A stretch of DNA of 61,763 nucleotides. It comes from Cytophagaceae bacterium. Lineage in GTDB: Bacteria > Bacteroidota > Bacteroidia > Cytophagales > Cytophagaceae. The notes beneath the pieces were generated by a model. That model had not been told where the DNA came from, searched no databases, and saw only the letters and a program-made list of their open reading frames with translations. This document shows, in pieces, positions 1-7,923 of this stretch. The DNA lies in NCBI GenBank assembly GCA_029237685.1, contig JAQZBV010000027.1, positions 1-61,763 on the forward strand, read 5' to 3'. A program made the translations under genes and the position numbers. Each line of letters starts with the position of its first letter. The first letter of the stretch is position 1.

Positions 1-1765
1 AGTCCATCTTGATCACGCCTGCATCTTCGATCACACGACCGTCGTATTGCGTCACCAATAAGTCAGAGTCTTTCGCAACCGCAACCGGAATTAAATCTGT
101 TAAATCCGAAGGCGCAATGATGATACCCGCGGCGTGTATACCCGTACCGCGGACAGAGCCTTCCAGAATCATCGCTTCCTTCAGTACTTTGCCTTGCTCC
201 GTATGTTCTTCGGCCAGGATGCGGCGCAGTTCTCTGACACCGTCGAGTTCTTCTCCGCCTAAACCTTCTTTGTCCTTTAAACTTTTTTCTCCGTCGATCG
301 GCGCCGTCAATACACGGCGCAAAGAAATGCCCGGTCTGTCGGGAACAAGCTTCGCCAGGCCGTTGGCCTCTTGCAAAGGAAGATCCAATACACGCGCGAC
401 GTCCTTGATGGACATCTTCGCGGCCATGGTACCGTAGGTGATGATCTGCGCGACCTGGTTCTTGCCGTATTTGTCTACGACATAGTCGATCACTTTCTGA
501 CGGCCTTCGTCGTCAAAGTCCGTATCAATATCGGGCATGCTCTTACGATCCGGATTCAGGAAACGCTCAAACAGCAAATTGTATTTGATGGGGTCAATGT
601 TGGTGATGCCGGTAGAGTAGGCCACTGCCGAGCCCGCCGCCGATCCACGACCAGGGCCGATGAAGACACCGATGTCACGGCCGTGTTTGATAAAATCCGC
701 CACGATCAAAAAGTATCCGGCAAATCCCATGGTCTTGATCACGTGCAACTCAAAGTTGAGCCGCTCTTCGATCTCGGTGGTGATGTCTTTGTACTTTGCT
801 CTCGCACCTTCGTACGTCATGTGACGCAGGTAATCGTCCTGGTCTTTGAAGGTTTGTGGAATGACAAAGTTCGGAAGCAAGATGTCTTGCTTCAACTTCA
901 GCATTTCCACTTTGTCTACGATCTCTTGTGTATTGTCCAGGGCTTGCGGCACGTCCTTGAAGAGGACAGCCATTTCCTGTTTATTTTTGAAATAGAATTC
1001 GTTGTTGTAAAAGGCAAAACGTTTGCCTTTGGAAGAGGCATCGTCATCAAAATCTTTGTTGCTCGGTGTACTTTGTTTCTCCCCGGTGTTGATGCACAAC
1101 AAAATGTCGTGGGCGTTGGCATCTTGCTTGTCCACGTAATGGCTATCGTTCGAGGCGATCACTTTGATGCCATACTTTGCCGCTAGTGCAAGCAAGACAA
1201 GGTTCACCGTATTTTGTTCCGGTATATCGTGGCGCTGCAATTCGATGTAGAAATCTTCACCGAACAAATCCAGCCACCATTTCAATTCTTTCTCTGCTGC
1301 TGCTTCACCGTGTCTCAGGATGGTACGCGGAATGATGGCCGCCAGACAGCATGAGGTAGCGATGAGGCCCTTGTGGTATTTCAACAAGAGTTCTTTGTCG
1401 ATCCGCGGGTACTTGCCGTACAAGCCTTCCATGTAGCCCAGGGAGCAAAGCTTCACCAGGTTTTTATAACCTTCCGGATTTTTCGCCAGCAGCAATTGAT
1501 GGCAGCGGATGTCTTTCGCTTCTTTGGTAAAGGACTTTTTATGGCGGTCCTCCACCATGTAAAACTCACAACCCACGATCGGTTTCACGCCTTTCGCCGC
1601 TGCTTCCGCCACAAACTTAAACGCCCCGAACATGTTCCCGTGATCGGTCAGGGCAATGGCTTTCATGTCTTCGGCTTTGGCCTTGGCGACCAAGCCTTCG
1701 ATGCTGGCGGCACCGTCTAGTAAAGAGAACTGTGAATGGACGTGGAGATGGGAAAATTCAGGCAT
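1..1765 (-). CDS. dnaE: DNA polymerase III alpha subunit, N-terminal part (truncated by window edge)
   Basis: This is the replicative polymerase catalytic subunit. The minus strand is open from the ATG at 1763-1765 to the window edge, giving 588 codons. The protein begins MPEFSHLHVHSQFSLLDGA, the start of a PHP domain with its HxH metal motif, followed by ALTDHGNMFGAF. The palm motif MPDIDTDFDDEGR carries two catalytic aspartates and is preceded by GPGRGSAAGSAVAY, typical of family C polymerases. The C-terminal part (fingers, beta-binding, OB domains) lies outside the window. The gene points away from the accessory island and is a core gene at its left border. The family assignment is certain; DnaE rather than PolC follows from the N-terminal PHP domain and the phylum. 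Confidence 0.97.
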   Translation of the reverse strand, partial: MPEFSHLHVHSQFSLLDGAASIEGLVAKAKAEDMKAIALTDHGNMFGAFKFVAEAAAKGVKPIVGCEFYMVEDRHKKSFTKEAKDIRCHQLLLAKNPEGYKNLVKLCSLGYMEGLYGKYPRIDKELLLKYHKGLIATSCCLAAIIPRTILRHGEAAAEKELKWWLDLFGEDFYIELQRHDIPEQNTVNLVLLALAAKYGIKVIASNDSHYVDKQDANAHDILLCINTGEKQSTPSNKDFDDDASSKGKRFAFYNNEFYFKNKQEMAVLFKDVPQALDNTQEIVDKVEMLKLKQDILLPNFVIPQTFKDQDDYLRHMTYEGARAKYKDITTEIEERLNFELHVIKTMGFAGYFLIVADFIKHGRDIGVFIGPGRGSAAGSAVAYSTGITNIDPIKYNLLFERFLNPDRKSMPDIDTDFDDEGRQKVIDYVVDKYGKNQVAQIITYGTMAAKMSIKDVARVLDLPLQEANGLAKLVPDRPGISLRRVLTAPIDGEKSLKDKEGLGGEELDGVRELRRILAEEHTEQGKVLKEAMILEGSVRGTGIHAAGIIIAPSDLTDLIPVAVAKDSDLLVTQYDGRVIEDAGVIKMD

Positions 1766-2318
1766 TTGGACTCGTGGTATCTTACTAAATTACTCCTTTT
1801 AACACGTTTTTTGAAGTAAAAGTTTTCAACAAGGAGGAGTGGTCAGTGGTCGGTTGTCAGTGGTCAGTAAAAAGGCTGTTTTAGCCCTCGCTGGCGTAAG
1901 ATTTACTCACTGGCGCGAGCATCTTGCTCGTGCCCAAAGTATATAGCGCATCCGTGCGCGGGCCATGTGTTTCTACAAAAGTTGGTTTTCAGTACAAACC
2001 GTCTTGCCTAAATCCCCCCTCGCTGGCGCAAGATTTATCTTGTGCCTATTGTGACATAGAGCTTTCAGCTCGGGGATGGTGTTTCATCCAAGGATTGTTT
2101 CAGGACAAGCGGTCTTGCCCCTAAATCCCCTGAAGGGGACTTTCCAGCAATGATGGCGATGTAAATTATTCTTCCCTGTTGGCGCAAGCATTTGCTTGTG
2201 CCTAAAGTGACATGGAGCTTTTAGCTCGAGGATAGGTTTGAGTAAAGAAGTAAGAAGAAAAAATAATCGCTTAGAAAATAGAGAACAACTATTTTACTTG
2301 ATTTTGCGAATCTCAGTC
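1766..2318. repeat. Gene-free stretch packed with REP-like fragments
   Basis: No gene is supported here. Positions 1839-1869 hold short GGTCAGT-type direct repeats. 1886-1910 is a truncated family-C head (CTCGCTGGCG..AAGATTTA). 1909-1967 is a family-A left half (GCGCGAGCATCTTGCTCGTGCC, then AGCGCATCCGTGCGCG). Family-C copies lie at about 2018-2085 and 2174-2236; both have a GGCGCAAG..CTTGTGCC stem followed by GTGACATRGAGCTTTYAGCTCG. These look like fossil, partly overlapping palindromic repeats at the edge of the island. Confidence 0.65.
2112..2142 (+). repeat. Dispersed repeat F (CTTGCCCCTAAATCCCC type)
   Basis: This 31-bp stretch recurs at 39824-39853 almost unchanged and in inverted orientation at 39921-39950. 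It ends with a short CCCCTGAAGGGG hairpin. It is a dispersed intergenic repeat in this genome; function unknown. Confidence 0.6.
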
Positions 2319-2501
2319 TTATTCAGAGCCGTCTTTCTTCTTTTTCCAGAATGCTGCAGCATGCTTTGGAATGTCTTCTCTCGAGATCGGTATGGCAGTT
2401 TTTTCTAGTTGTTCCCAAAGGGCGTCGCGCTCTTCAGTGAGAAAAGGATTTATAAACCCCTTCTCGCCCGGAAGTGGATAGGTTTTCTTTTCGTTTTTCA
2501 T
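2319..2501 (-). CDS. Small hypothetical protein
   Basis: A 60-residue acidic/basic mixed protein with no signal peptide or membrane segment. The start is the ATG at 2499-2501. The sequence reads like a real soluble protein (NPFLTEERDALWEQLEKTAIP) rather than repeat-derived noise, with a Lys-rich C terminus. I do not recognise a family. It stands alone between repeat clusters, so the coding call rests on composition only. Confidence 0.45.
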   Translation of the reverse strand: MKNEKKTYPLPGEKGFINPFLTEERDALWEQLEKTAIPISREDIPKHAAAFWKKKKDGSE

Positions 2502-2586
2502 AGTTATAAGTTAAGATTTTAAGAGGTTAATAAAATGAATTTTTATGTGATGTGAAAAGTTTTAAGGATGGGGTAAAACGAGAATA

Positions 2587-2755
2587 TGGGCGTGTCCCCG
2601 CTGGAAAGCAGGAGGCTATTTCAACGTTTCTACGGCGGGGTCGGGCTATCCGCTACAAGTCCTCGCTCGCAAATTACCTAAATCTTAGTACGTTTTTGGC
2701 TGCTCGCTGTGGGCTTTCCGCTGCTATCCCTCACGCGGGCTATTGGCTTTTCCAC
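2587..2755 (+). repeat. Interspersed GC-rich element, family E, copy 1
   Basis: The segment contains GGTCGGGCTATCCGCTACAA, then TGTGGGCTTTCCGCTGCTAT followed by CCCTCACGCGGGCTA. A related copy lies in the opposite orientation at 48060-48255, with GGTCGGGCTCTCGCTCCAAG, CCGGGCTTTCCACTCGATCC and CTAACGC in the same order. Open frames across it differ between copies, so it is not a gene. I recall similar intergenic elements in other Bacteroidota but cannot name them. Confidence 0.6.
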
Positions 2756-2809
2756 AGAAGACCACAAATAGATATATTTTTCCTATATTGAACAGTAAAA
2801 TTTTTAAGC

Positions 2810-3418
2810 ATGAACGTCCGTCTAACAGAGGCCCAAAAGATCAAGATCCTGAACAGCGATGACTTGTACAGCGTGATGCAGCAAGTGCTGTTGCGTGAGA
2901 ATAAAATCGACCGCAACAAGGAGCATTTCTGGATCGTGTGTTTGTCTACCAGCAATCAGATTTTGATGATTGAACTGGTAAGCCTGGGTTCTGTCAACGC
3001 GACGATTGTGGACCCGATGGAAGTGTTCAGTTTTGCTTTGCAGAAGCGCGCGGTGAAACTGATTTTGGTACACAACCATCCCAGCGGAGAGTTAACGCCT
3101 TCTGCTTCCGACAAAGAAATGACCGACCGCATGCTCGCCATCGGTAAGTTCATTCAATTGCCGGTGATCGATCACCTCATCATTTCTGAAACTTATTACT
3201 ATTCTTTCGTGGACTCGGGTTTACTCGAAGAGATCGAACGCACTTCTACTTATGATTTGAGTTTTTCTCAGATCAGTTCTTTGAAGGAGGAGTTGAATAC
3301 GATTGAGAATCGCAAGGCGGAAGCGATTGCGAAGTCTATGCTTTCAGATGGTCATGCCATAGAAGTTGTTGCTAAGCACACTGGTTTGACGGTGGGACAG
3401 GTGGAGAAGCTTAAGTAA
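2810..3418 (+). CDS. RadC-like JAB/MPN domain protein
   Basis: A 202-residue RadC-family protein. The JAMM metal signature is intact: H88-N-H90-P-S-G, then PSxxD ending at D101. The domain spans about residues 20-145. The N-terminal helix-hairpin-helix part of full RadC is missing, which is usual for the short RadC-like proteins found on mobile and accessory DNA. The last 25 residues (GHAIEVVAKHTGLTVGQVEK) look like a small helix-turn-helix. It is the leftmost gene of the accessory island. RadC proteins are often island-borne and their role is unsettled; a DNA-repair role is not established. Confidence 0.88.
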   Translation: MNVRLTEAQKIKILNSDDLYSVMQQVLLRENKIDRNKEHFWIVCLSTSNQILMIELVSLGSVNATIVDPMEVFSFALQKRAVKLILVHNHPSGELTPSASDKEMTDRMLAIGKFIQLPVIDHLIISETYYYSFVDSGLLEEIERTSTYDLSFSQISSLKEELNTIENRKAEAIAKSMLSDGHAIEVVAKHTGLTVGQVEKLK

Positions 3419-3581
3419 TTTTGGCATTTATTTTACCAATTGAAAAAGCGCAATCTGGTGATGAGCAACTTACAGCATGTTACTGGTAAATTTCCAAGAA
3501 AGTATACACAAGCAAGTAAAAGAAAATAGACGCTATATGGCGTATATACATACGTTATATGCAAGTTTAAACAGAAAAGAA

Positions 3582-4232
3582 ATGGAAAAGGAAAAATTTG
3601 AAGACGCATTTATTAATGCCTTAAATAAAAATTTTCCATTGCATTCAAAATACTTTGAATTAGAGTTTAAAATATTTCAAGAACTAGGCGGTTCAATATT
3701 TGAAATTAACAAGTGCCTCATACTTGAATTCTATCGAGCTTCTATTACTTTAACAAATCATGTATTAGAAAGACTATTAAAAATCGCCTTGATATATAAT
3801 GAAGCAGGAATTAATCCAATACCATCTGAGGATTGGAGTTCGACATTCGAAGGGCCTAATGAAAAATATGGCACTAAACCTTTAGGAAATTCGATTGAAC
3901 TTTGCGAAAAACTTGAATTGATTTCAGCAGATGAAAAGGAATACTTATTTGATACGATCAGAACGCTTATGCGGAATGGTTTCTCTCATGCAGACCCAAG
4001 TAAAATACTTGCTGGACTTCCTGATGAATCTATATTCTTCCAAAGTAGTTTTTCAGACCCTGAAAAACTAAATCCAGTTGGAATCAATCAGAAAGTTGTT
4101 CCCTTTCTTCAAGCAATACAAATGGACAACTTTGCAAAGAATACTGCATTTAGCTACTTTAATTATGTTTTTGAATTAATAACGAAAATAGAATTGCGTA
4201 TCGTTGATAAACAAAATAAATCCAGCATATAA
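3582..4232 (+). CDS. HEPN-like protein in an integron-type cassette
   Basis: A 216-residue, mainly helical soluble protein. The motif R131-NGFS-H136 fits the RX4-6H signature of HEPN ribonuclease/toxin-type domains, within LMRNGFSHAD. The start at 3582 (MEKEKFEDAF) is preferred over the longer frame from 3477. A sequence GTTATATGC at 3554-3562 is the exact reverse complement of GCATATAAC at 4225-4233, which marks the 5' edge of the unit just upstream of 3582. The stop codon lies inside the 3' copy, as in compact integron cassettes. The HEPN assignment rests on one short motif. No antitoxin partner is obvious beside it. Confidence 0.7.
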   Translation: MEKEKFEDAFINALNKNFPLHSKYFELEFKIFQELGGSIFEINKCLILEFYRASITLTNHVLERLLKIALIYNEAGINPIPSEDWSSTFEGPNEKYGTKPLGNSIELCEKLELISADEKEYLFDTIRTLMRNGFSHADPSKILAGLPDESIFFQSSFSDPEKLNPVGINQKVVPFLQAIQMDNFAKNTAFSYFNYVFELITKIELRIVDKQNKSSI

Positions 4233-4363
4233 CAGCACCTTTCCGCCATTGCTGGGGTCGGAGCGGTTCGATGGTTCAGAGCATTAAATAAATTCAGAGC
4301 GGCTTGATTGCTCGGAGCTTTAACATCCCTCCATCGTCGTCAAGCTGCTATCCGTTAGCATCA
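4225..4363 (+). other. attC-like recombination site 1
   Basis: The outer 5' arm GCATATAAC (4225-4233) overlaps the stop codon of the preceding gene. The inner 5' arm AGCACCTT (4234-4241) faces AAGCTGCT (4342-4349), 7 of 8 complementary. The 3' core GTTAGCATCA is at 4354-4363. The inner arm abuts the core on the 5' side but is 4 nt away on the 3' side, an asymmetry resembling the unpaired bases of attC hairpins. A middle CCGC..GCGG pair (4244-4267) adds structure. About 65 bp from 4231 recur downstream of the next gene at 5079. Confidence 0.7.
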
Positions 4364-4378
4364 ATAATAATTCGAATA

Positions 4379-5065
4379 ATGAGAAAATTTAATGCGGAAG
4401 AAAAGGGGCTTATAAAAAATGCTTTTGTTTTTATATTAGGCGTTGCTGTAACAATAGGATTAACCAAAATGGCTGACAAGGCTATTCCTAATGATCCAAT
4501 TATAGTTAAGCAATATGTTGATACTATAAAAATTGTTCACGAAATGCCGTCATTCGCGAACAATGATTCATTGTCTTCCGAATTAGAAATAAAAACAAAA
4601 AACCTCGAGTTGCTTAATAACTATGATAGACAAATACAACGTCGCTTGTCAATTATCGAAAGCGGTAATAAATCTTCGCCAAATTTAATTGTTACACATC
4701 ATATTACTAGTTTAAACAAGAAGGGGTATACAATCGGAAGCTCATCTCCATATTTTTCTTCTGAATGCCCTACGTTAAAGTCTAAATATTGCGATATACT
4801 AATTAGTTTTATGAATCCTCAAGTAACCAAAGATATTGCGTATCTAAGGGTCAACATATATCGGTATATAAAAAATAATCCTCATGCAGTTAATAGCATC
4901 TCGGAAGAATTTTATGAGGTTAAGCAAACTGACAACCTAATTAGGATCAATAACGATTTTGAAAATGGGAAATACGAAATAACATATGGATTTATACTAA
5001 AGAAAGATTTAAACGAAGAATACCCAACCTTCTATTCCAAAAAGTGCATAGTAGTAAAACAATAA
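4379..5065 (+). CDS. Membrane-anchored protein of unknown function, cassette-borne
   Basis: A 228-residue protein. The start at 4379 (MRKFNAEEKGLIKN) is chosen because the longer frame from 4304 would read through the attC-like site. One membrane segment lies near residues 15-33 (AFVFILGVAVTIGL). A probable coiled coil follows at about 60-90, then a predicted extracytoplasmic domain with two cysteines. No known family is recognised. The unit is framed by GTTAGCATCA (4354-4363) and its exact reverse complement TGATGCTAAC (5072-5081), so the gene and its 3' site behave as one cassette. Confidence 0.65.
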   Translation: MRKFNAEEKGLIKNAFVFILGVAVTIGLTKMADKAIPNDPIIVKQYVDTIKIVHEMPSFANNDSLSSELEIKTKNLELLNNYDRQIQRRLSIIESGNKSSPNLIVTHHITSLNKKGYTIGSSSPYFSSECPTLKSKYCDILISFMNPQVTKDIAYLRVNIYRYIKNNPHAVNSISEEFYEVKQTDNLIRINNDFENGKYEITYGFILKKDLNEEYPTFYSKKCIVVKQ

Positions 5066-5071
5066 AATCAC

Positions 5072-5146
5072 TGATGCTAACAGCACCTTGCCGCCATTTC
5101 GGGGGGTCGGAGCGGTTCGAAAGTTCAGAGCATTAAATAAATTCCA
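5072..5146 (+). other. attC-like site 2, 5' half only
   Basis: TGATGCTAAC (5072-5081) is followed by the same inner arm AGCACCTT (5082-5089) as site 1. The next 55 or so bases are nearly identical to site 1, up to AAATAAATTC. At about 5147 the similarity stops and a family-A REP pair begins, so the 3' half is missing. The site appears to be split or replaced by the repeat. Confidence 0.65.
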
Positions 5147-5355
5147 CCGCTGGCGCGAGCATCCTTGCTCGTGCCCGAAAGCATATAGCGCATCCTTGCG
5201 CGTGGAGGGTTTAAATATTATAGATTTAAGTATCTTAAAGAATTCGTAATCGTATCCTTTAAGATAGGTTACTATTAATAGTTTAAATAATCACATAGCC
5301 CGCACCAGGAGGTGCTCAAAGCTATAGGCACGAGTAAGGATCCTCGTGCCAGCGG
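5147..5355 (+). repeat. REP pair family A, long variant
   Basis: The left hairpin is GGCGCGAGCATCCTTGCTCG, then GCGCATCCTTGCGCG. The right half is inverted: GCACCAGGAGGTGC, then GGCACGAG..CTCGTGCC. The central 80 bp is AT-rich and itself contains inverted repeats (TATCTTAAAG with CCTTTAAGATA, TTTAAATATTA with TAATAGTTTAAA). A related central part occurs only in the copy beside the RAYT gene at 20063-20255. Confidence 0.75.
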
Positions 5356-5398
5356 AGCATAAACAATTTTACCTATAAAAGCTATATGCTAAAACCAA

Positions 5399-6598
5399 AT
5401 GAGATTATTTAATGTAAAACTAATTGTCTTCTTTTTTTTGACTTTTATTCTTCAAACAGCCAAAAGCCAACATATTGAAAACAATAAACCTTGCTCAAAA
5501 AGAAAGGTCCTAAGAGATTTTAAACAGTTTGTGTTTTTTTGTCAAAATAATTTTGACCCGGATACTTATTTTCAGTCGGACACTTTATGTTTAGACTGTG
5601 TTAAAAAGGATTTTAAAAAATTCAAATTAAAAGACATCCATAAACATTCCGAAATATTTGACATTTCTTTTACAAAAAACTATAGCAAAAGACATTCTAG
5701 TTTTTTGAATATCTATTTATTATTAAATAGTTTGAACAAAAAATCAAGTGCAATTTCTTTTTCGCCCTATACCACAAAGGATGATTTTTCAAATACCTGC
5801 TATATGGAAGTTTTAGGTAAGCCTATAGGTTATGATGAAGATTCATCGACTATTTTTTGGAATGCAAACAAGAAAGGGTTTTTTGAATTAAAACTGAATG
5901 AAAGAACTTTAAATTTTTACACAAATGACTATGAGGAGATAGATTTTGATTTTTTAGGAGAGTTTGTTACTTCTATAAATGATAGAATTATTGTTGATTC
6001 CTTGCCTAAACTTCCTGTTTACTCAGCTTTAATGAAGGGACTGGATTCAAATAATTCTTTTTACAAAGACACTATTTTTAGTATTCAAAGAAAAATGGTA
6101 TTTGAGTTTAGTATTAACAGTTTGAGTTTTTGTCGACAAGAAATTAATTTTTTATCTAGGGCATTTGTCCTTCAAAATAGGGCGCAGAATGATTTTCCCA
6201 GAGCATTAGATTATTTACAAAATGAATGCTTTAAAAAAGCTAACCTATACAGAGGTGCCAGCATTAAAGTTGATGATCAACATACTTTGAAAGATAAGCG
6301 GATTAAGAAATTATGCTTTAGCATACCCTGCTTAAAAAGACCATATGACAATAATGAATCAAATAAAAAGGAAAGAATAATCAACACTTTAAATTACCTT
6401 ATTGAAAATTCAAAAACCGAATTTGCTTTGAGTAATTCAAAAGAAATAATAACAGATTTCATAAATGGTATCAATATAAATGAGGACAAGAAACATAGCA
6501 TAAAAAAAGACAACTATTTAATTGAAATTGACTATAGACAATTTTGGTTCACGGTTTATATTAAAATGCCAAAGTCATACCGTGTTAAAAAAAATTAA
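5399..6598 (+). CDS. Secreted protein of unknown function
   Basis: A 399-residue protein with a clear signal peptide (residues 1-23, ending QTAKSQ). The mature part is lysine-, asparagine- and phenylalanine-rich, with about eight cysteines, several in the N-terminal third (CLDCVKKDF). No sorting domain or known motif is seen at the C terminus. Base composition is much more AT-rich than the core genes, which fits recent acquisition. It follows the REP pair at 5147-5355 directly. Function not recognised. Confidence 0.7.
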   Translation: MRLFNVKLIVFFFLTFILQTAKSQHIENNKPCSKRKVLRDFKQFVFFCQNNFDPDTYFQSDTLCLDCVKKDFKKFKLKDIHKHSEIFDISFTKNYSKRHSSFLNIYLLLNSLNKKSSAISFSPYTTKDDFSNTCYMEVLGKPIGYDEDSSTIFWNANKKGFFELKLNERTLNFYTNDYEEIDFDFLGEFVTSINDRIIVDSLPKLPVYSALMKGLDSNNSFYKDTIFSIQRKMVFEFSINSLSFCRQEINFLSRAFVLQNRAQNDFPRALDYLQNECFKKANLYRGASIKVDDQHTLKDKRIKKLCFSIPCLKRPYDNNESNKKERIINTLNYLIENSKTEFALSNSKEIITDFINGININEDKKHSIKKDNYLIEIDYRQFWFTVYIKMPKSYRVKKN

Positions 6599-6651
6599 AA
6601 GCAGGAAAGCTGAAAACTGAATAGAGTAGGCAAAATAATAAATTTAATTTT

Positions 6652-6873
6652 ATGTCAACAGAAAACTCAAATGAACAAAACAAACCATTTGGAAAAACAG
6701 ATTTGCCTAATTCACCACTTTTGAAAGCTGATGCTTTAGATAGTATTGAAGAAGGAACGGCTTTATGTTACTGGGCAGGTCATTCTTATTACCCTGGTAC
6801 TGTTGCTTGCCTTGATAATATTAGTAATGTTTGTCGCAATGGAAATTGGGTTTATTTAGGGCCGTGTAAGTAA
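6652..6873 (+). CDS. Small cysteine-containing protein
   Basis: A 73-residue protein with no signal peptide. The N-terminal 35 residues are polar. The C-terminal half (CYWAGHSYYPGTVACLDN, then CRNGNWVYLGPC) has four cysteines and a YxPGxxxC..C..GxW pattern seen in small secreted or DUF1496-like folds. The layout of a polar leader and a Cys-rich compact tail could also suit a modified-peptide precursor, but no modification enzyme is nearby. The 53-bp gap from the preceding gene allows co-transcription. Confidence 0.6.
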   Translation: MSTENSNEQNKPFGKTDLPNSPLLKADALDSIEEGTALCYWAGHSYYPGTVACLDNISNVCRNGNWVYLGPCK

Positions 6874-7043
6874 GGGAAAGAAATAATCTCTATGCTAGCG
6901 CTAGCTTGGGTATAGCTCATAATTTTGATGATATTCTGCATTAGTAATGCTTCATGCATAAGCCAATGATCTTGCAAGTAGGGCTGACAACGTTACCAAC
7001 CAATAGAAAACAGTAATTACCTAATAACTAAAAAAAGGAAAAA

Positions 7044-7418
7044 ATGGAAAACGAAGACAATTTAATCAAAGCATTCGAAGAAAAAGGAAGCAAGGAAGTA
7101 CAAGACTTTTATTTGAAATTTCAAGTGGAGTTAGGCCCTGCATTTTCGGACAAGGAAATCTCAAACGCAGATTTAGTTACTCTCTTAGAGAGCGAAGTTC
7201 TTAAGTATAAAAGCGGAATGCTCTCTAACTTATTAAACCATATTTTGAGTGAGCTTAAGAGAGTAAAAATTTCAGAAGGTGATAAAGGCAAAGAAACATC
7301 AGTAAAGGCTTTTGCAGGAGAATTTTTTCAATGTGGTAGTTGTGGTAGAAATAAGCATATATATTGTTATTATGATCCTTATACAGGTATCAGGGATTGC
7401 ACTTGCACTGGTTGTTAA
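7044..7418 (+). CDS. Small protein with cysteine-rich C terminus
   Basis: A 124-residue soluble protein. Residues 1-95 look helical and acidic. The last 30 residues hold six cysteines (FQCGSCGRNKHIYCYYDP, then DCTCTGC), either a small zinc-binding tail or a disulfide/modified peptide core ending exactly at the C terminus. An ACGTTACC core-like sequence lies at 6991-6998, similar to the cores before the genes at 3582, 4379, 16349 and 18523. A TGTAACGGTAGC sequence follows the stop at about 7453. Function not recognised. Confidence 0.65.
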   Translation: MENEDNLIKAFEEKGSKEVQDFYLKFQVELGPAFSDKEISNADLVTLLESEVLKYKSGMLSNLLNHILSELKRVKISEGDKGKETSVKAFAGEFFQCGSCGRNKHIYCYYDPYTGIRDCTCTGC

Positions 7419-7471
7419 TTAGCTGGAAAATTAGACTCATCGTGTAACGGTAGCTATTAACAGCAGCTACC

Positions 7472-7686
7472 CGCTAGCAAAGTTATTTATTAAAGTTACC
7501 TGCTAGCGCCGGCGTCCGCCGGTGCAACATATAGATCGGGCGTCCGCCCGGTTTATTAGCAGCTCCTCTACCGCCGGCGCAACGTATAGATAGGGCGTCC
7601 GCTCGGTTTATTAGCAGCGAGGGCTTGTTATACCATTCCCGGGCGGAGGCCCTATGTAAAAAGCACCGATGGACATCGGCGCTAGC
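7472..7686 (+). repeat. REP element family B, with an extra partial left half
   Basis: GCTAGCGCCGGCGTCCGCCG begins the element and GGACATCGGCGCTAGC ends it, giving imperfect terminal inverted repeats. Inside are GGGCGTCCGCCC and GGGCGGAGGCCC stems and the shared TTATTAGCAGCGAG..CTTGTTATACCATTCC. A second truncated left half is present in tandem (around 7574). GCTAGCAAAG at 7473-7482 is the end of yet another copy. Confidence 0.75.
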
Positions 7687-7694
7687 AAAGTTGC

Positions 7695-7839
7695 CCCTGC
7701 TGGCGCGAGCATCCTTGCTCGTGCCCGAAAGCATAAAGCGCATCCTTGCGCGGGGATGTAATAGCAGCACATGTAAAAGATGCCCCGCACCGGGAGGTGC
7801 TATTAGCAAAAAAGCACGAGCAAGAGGCGCTGCGCTAAC
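7695..7839 (+). repeat. REP pair family A
   Basis: A complete standard copy: left half GCTGGCGCGAGCATCCTTGC and GCGCATCCTTGCGCGGGG, spacer TGTAATAGCAGCAC, then the inverted right half with GCACCGGGAGGTGC and AGCACGAGCAAGAGGCGCTG. It directly follows the family-B element. Confidence 0.8.
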
Positions 7840-7865
7840 ATAGGTAAGTTGTAATAACACTCTCC

Positions 7866-7908
7866 AGACGTCCAATGTGAAAAGACATCGATGGACATCG
7901 GCGCTAGC
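7866..7908 (+). repeat. REP family B right-half fragment
   Basis: The fragment has AGACGTCCAATGTGAAAAG then GATGGACATCGGCGCTAGCA, the right end of family B without its left part. It ends 15 bp before the next start codon. Confidence 0.65.
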
Positions 7909-7923
7909 AAATAAATCCTAAAT

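Noticed and set aside
371..1186. Open plus-strand frame of 271 codons
   Set aside because: It is antisense to dnaE, whose PHP and polymerase motifs are unmistakable. The product is rich in His/Val/Phe without any family pattern.
2552..2791. Open plus-strand frame of 79 codons
   Set aside because: It lies in element E; the second copy of the element has no matching frame.
4255..4300. tRNA-like T-arm sequence GGTTCGATGGTTC
   Set aside because: No acceptor or anticodon arms fit around it; it belongs to the attC-like site and recurs at 5110.
7483..7875. Open minus-strand frame of 130 codons and the overlapping plus frame 7625-7843
   Set aside because: Both read through family A and B REP elements. 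Similar peptides appear wherever the repeat occurs.
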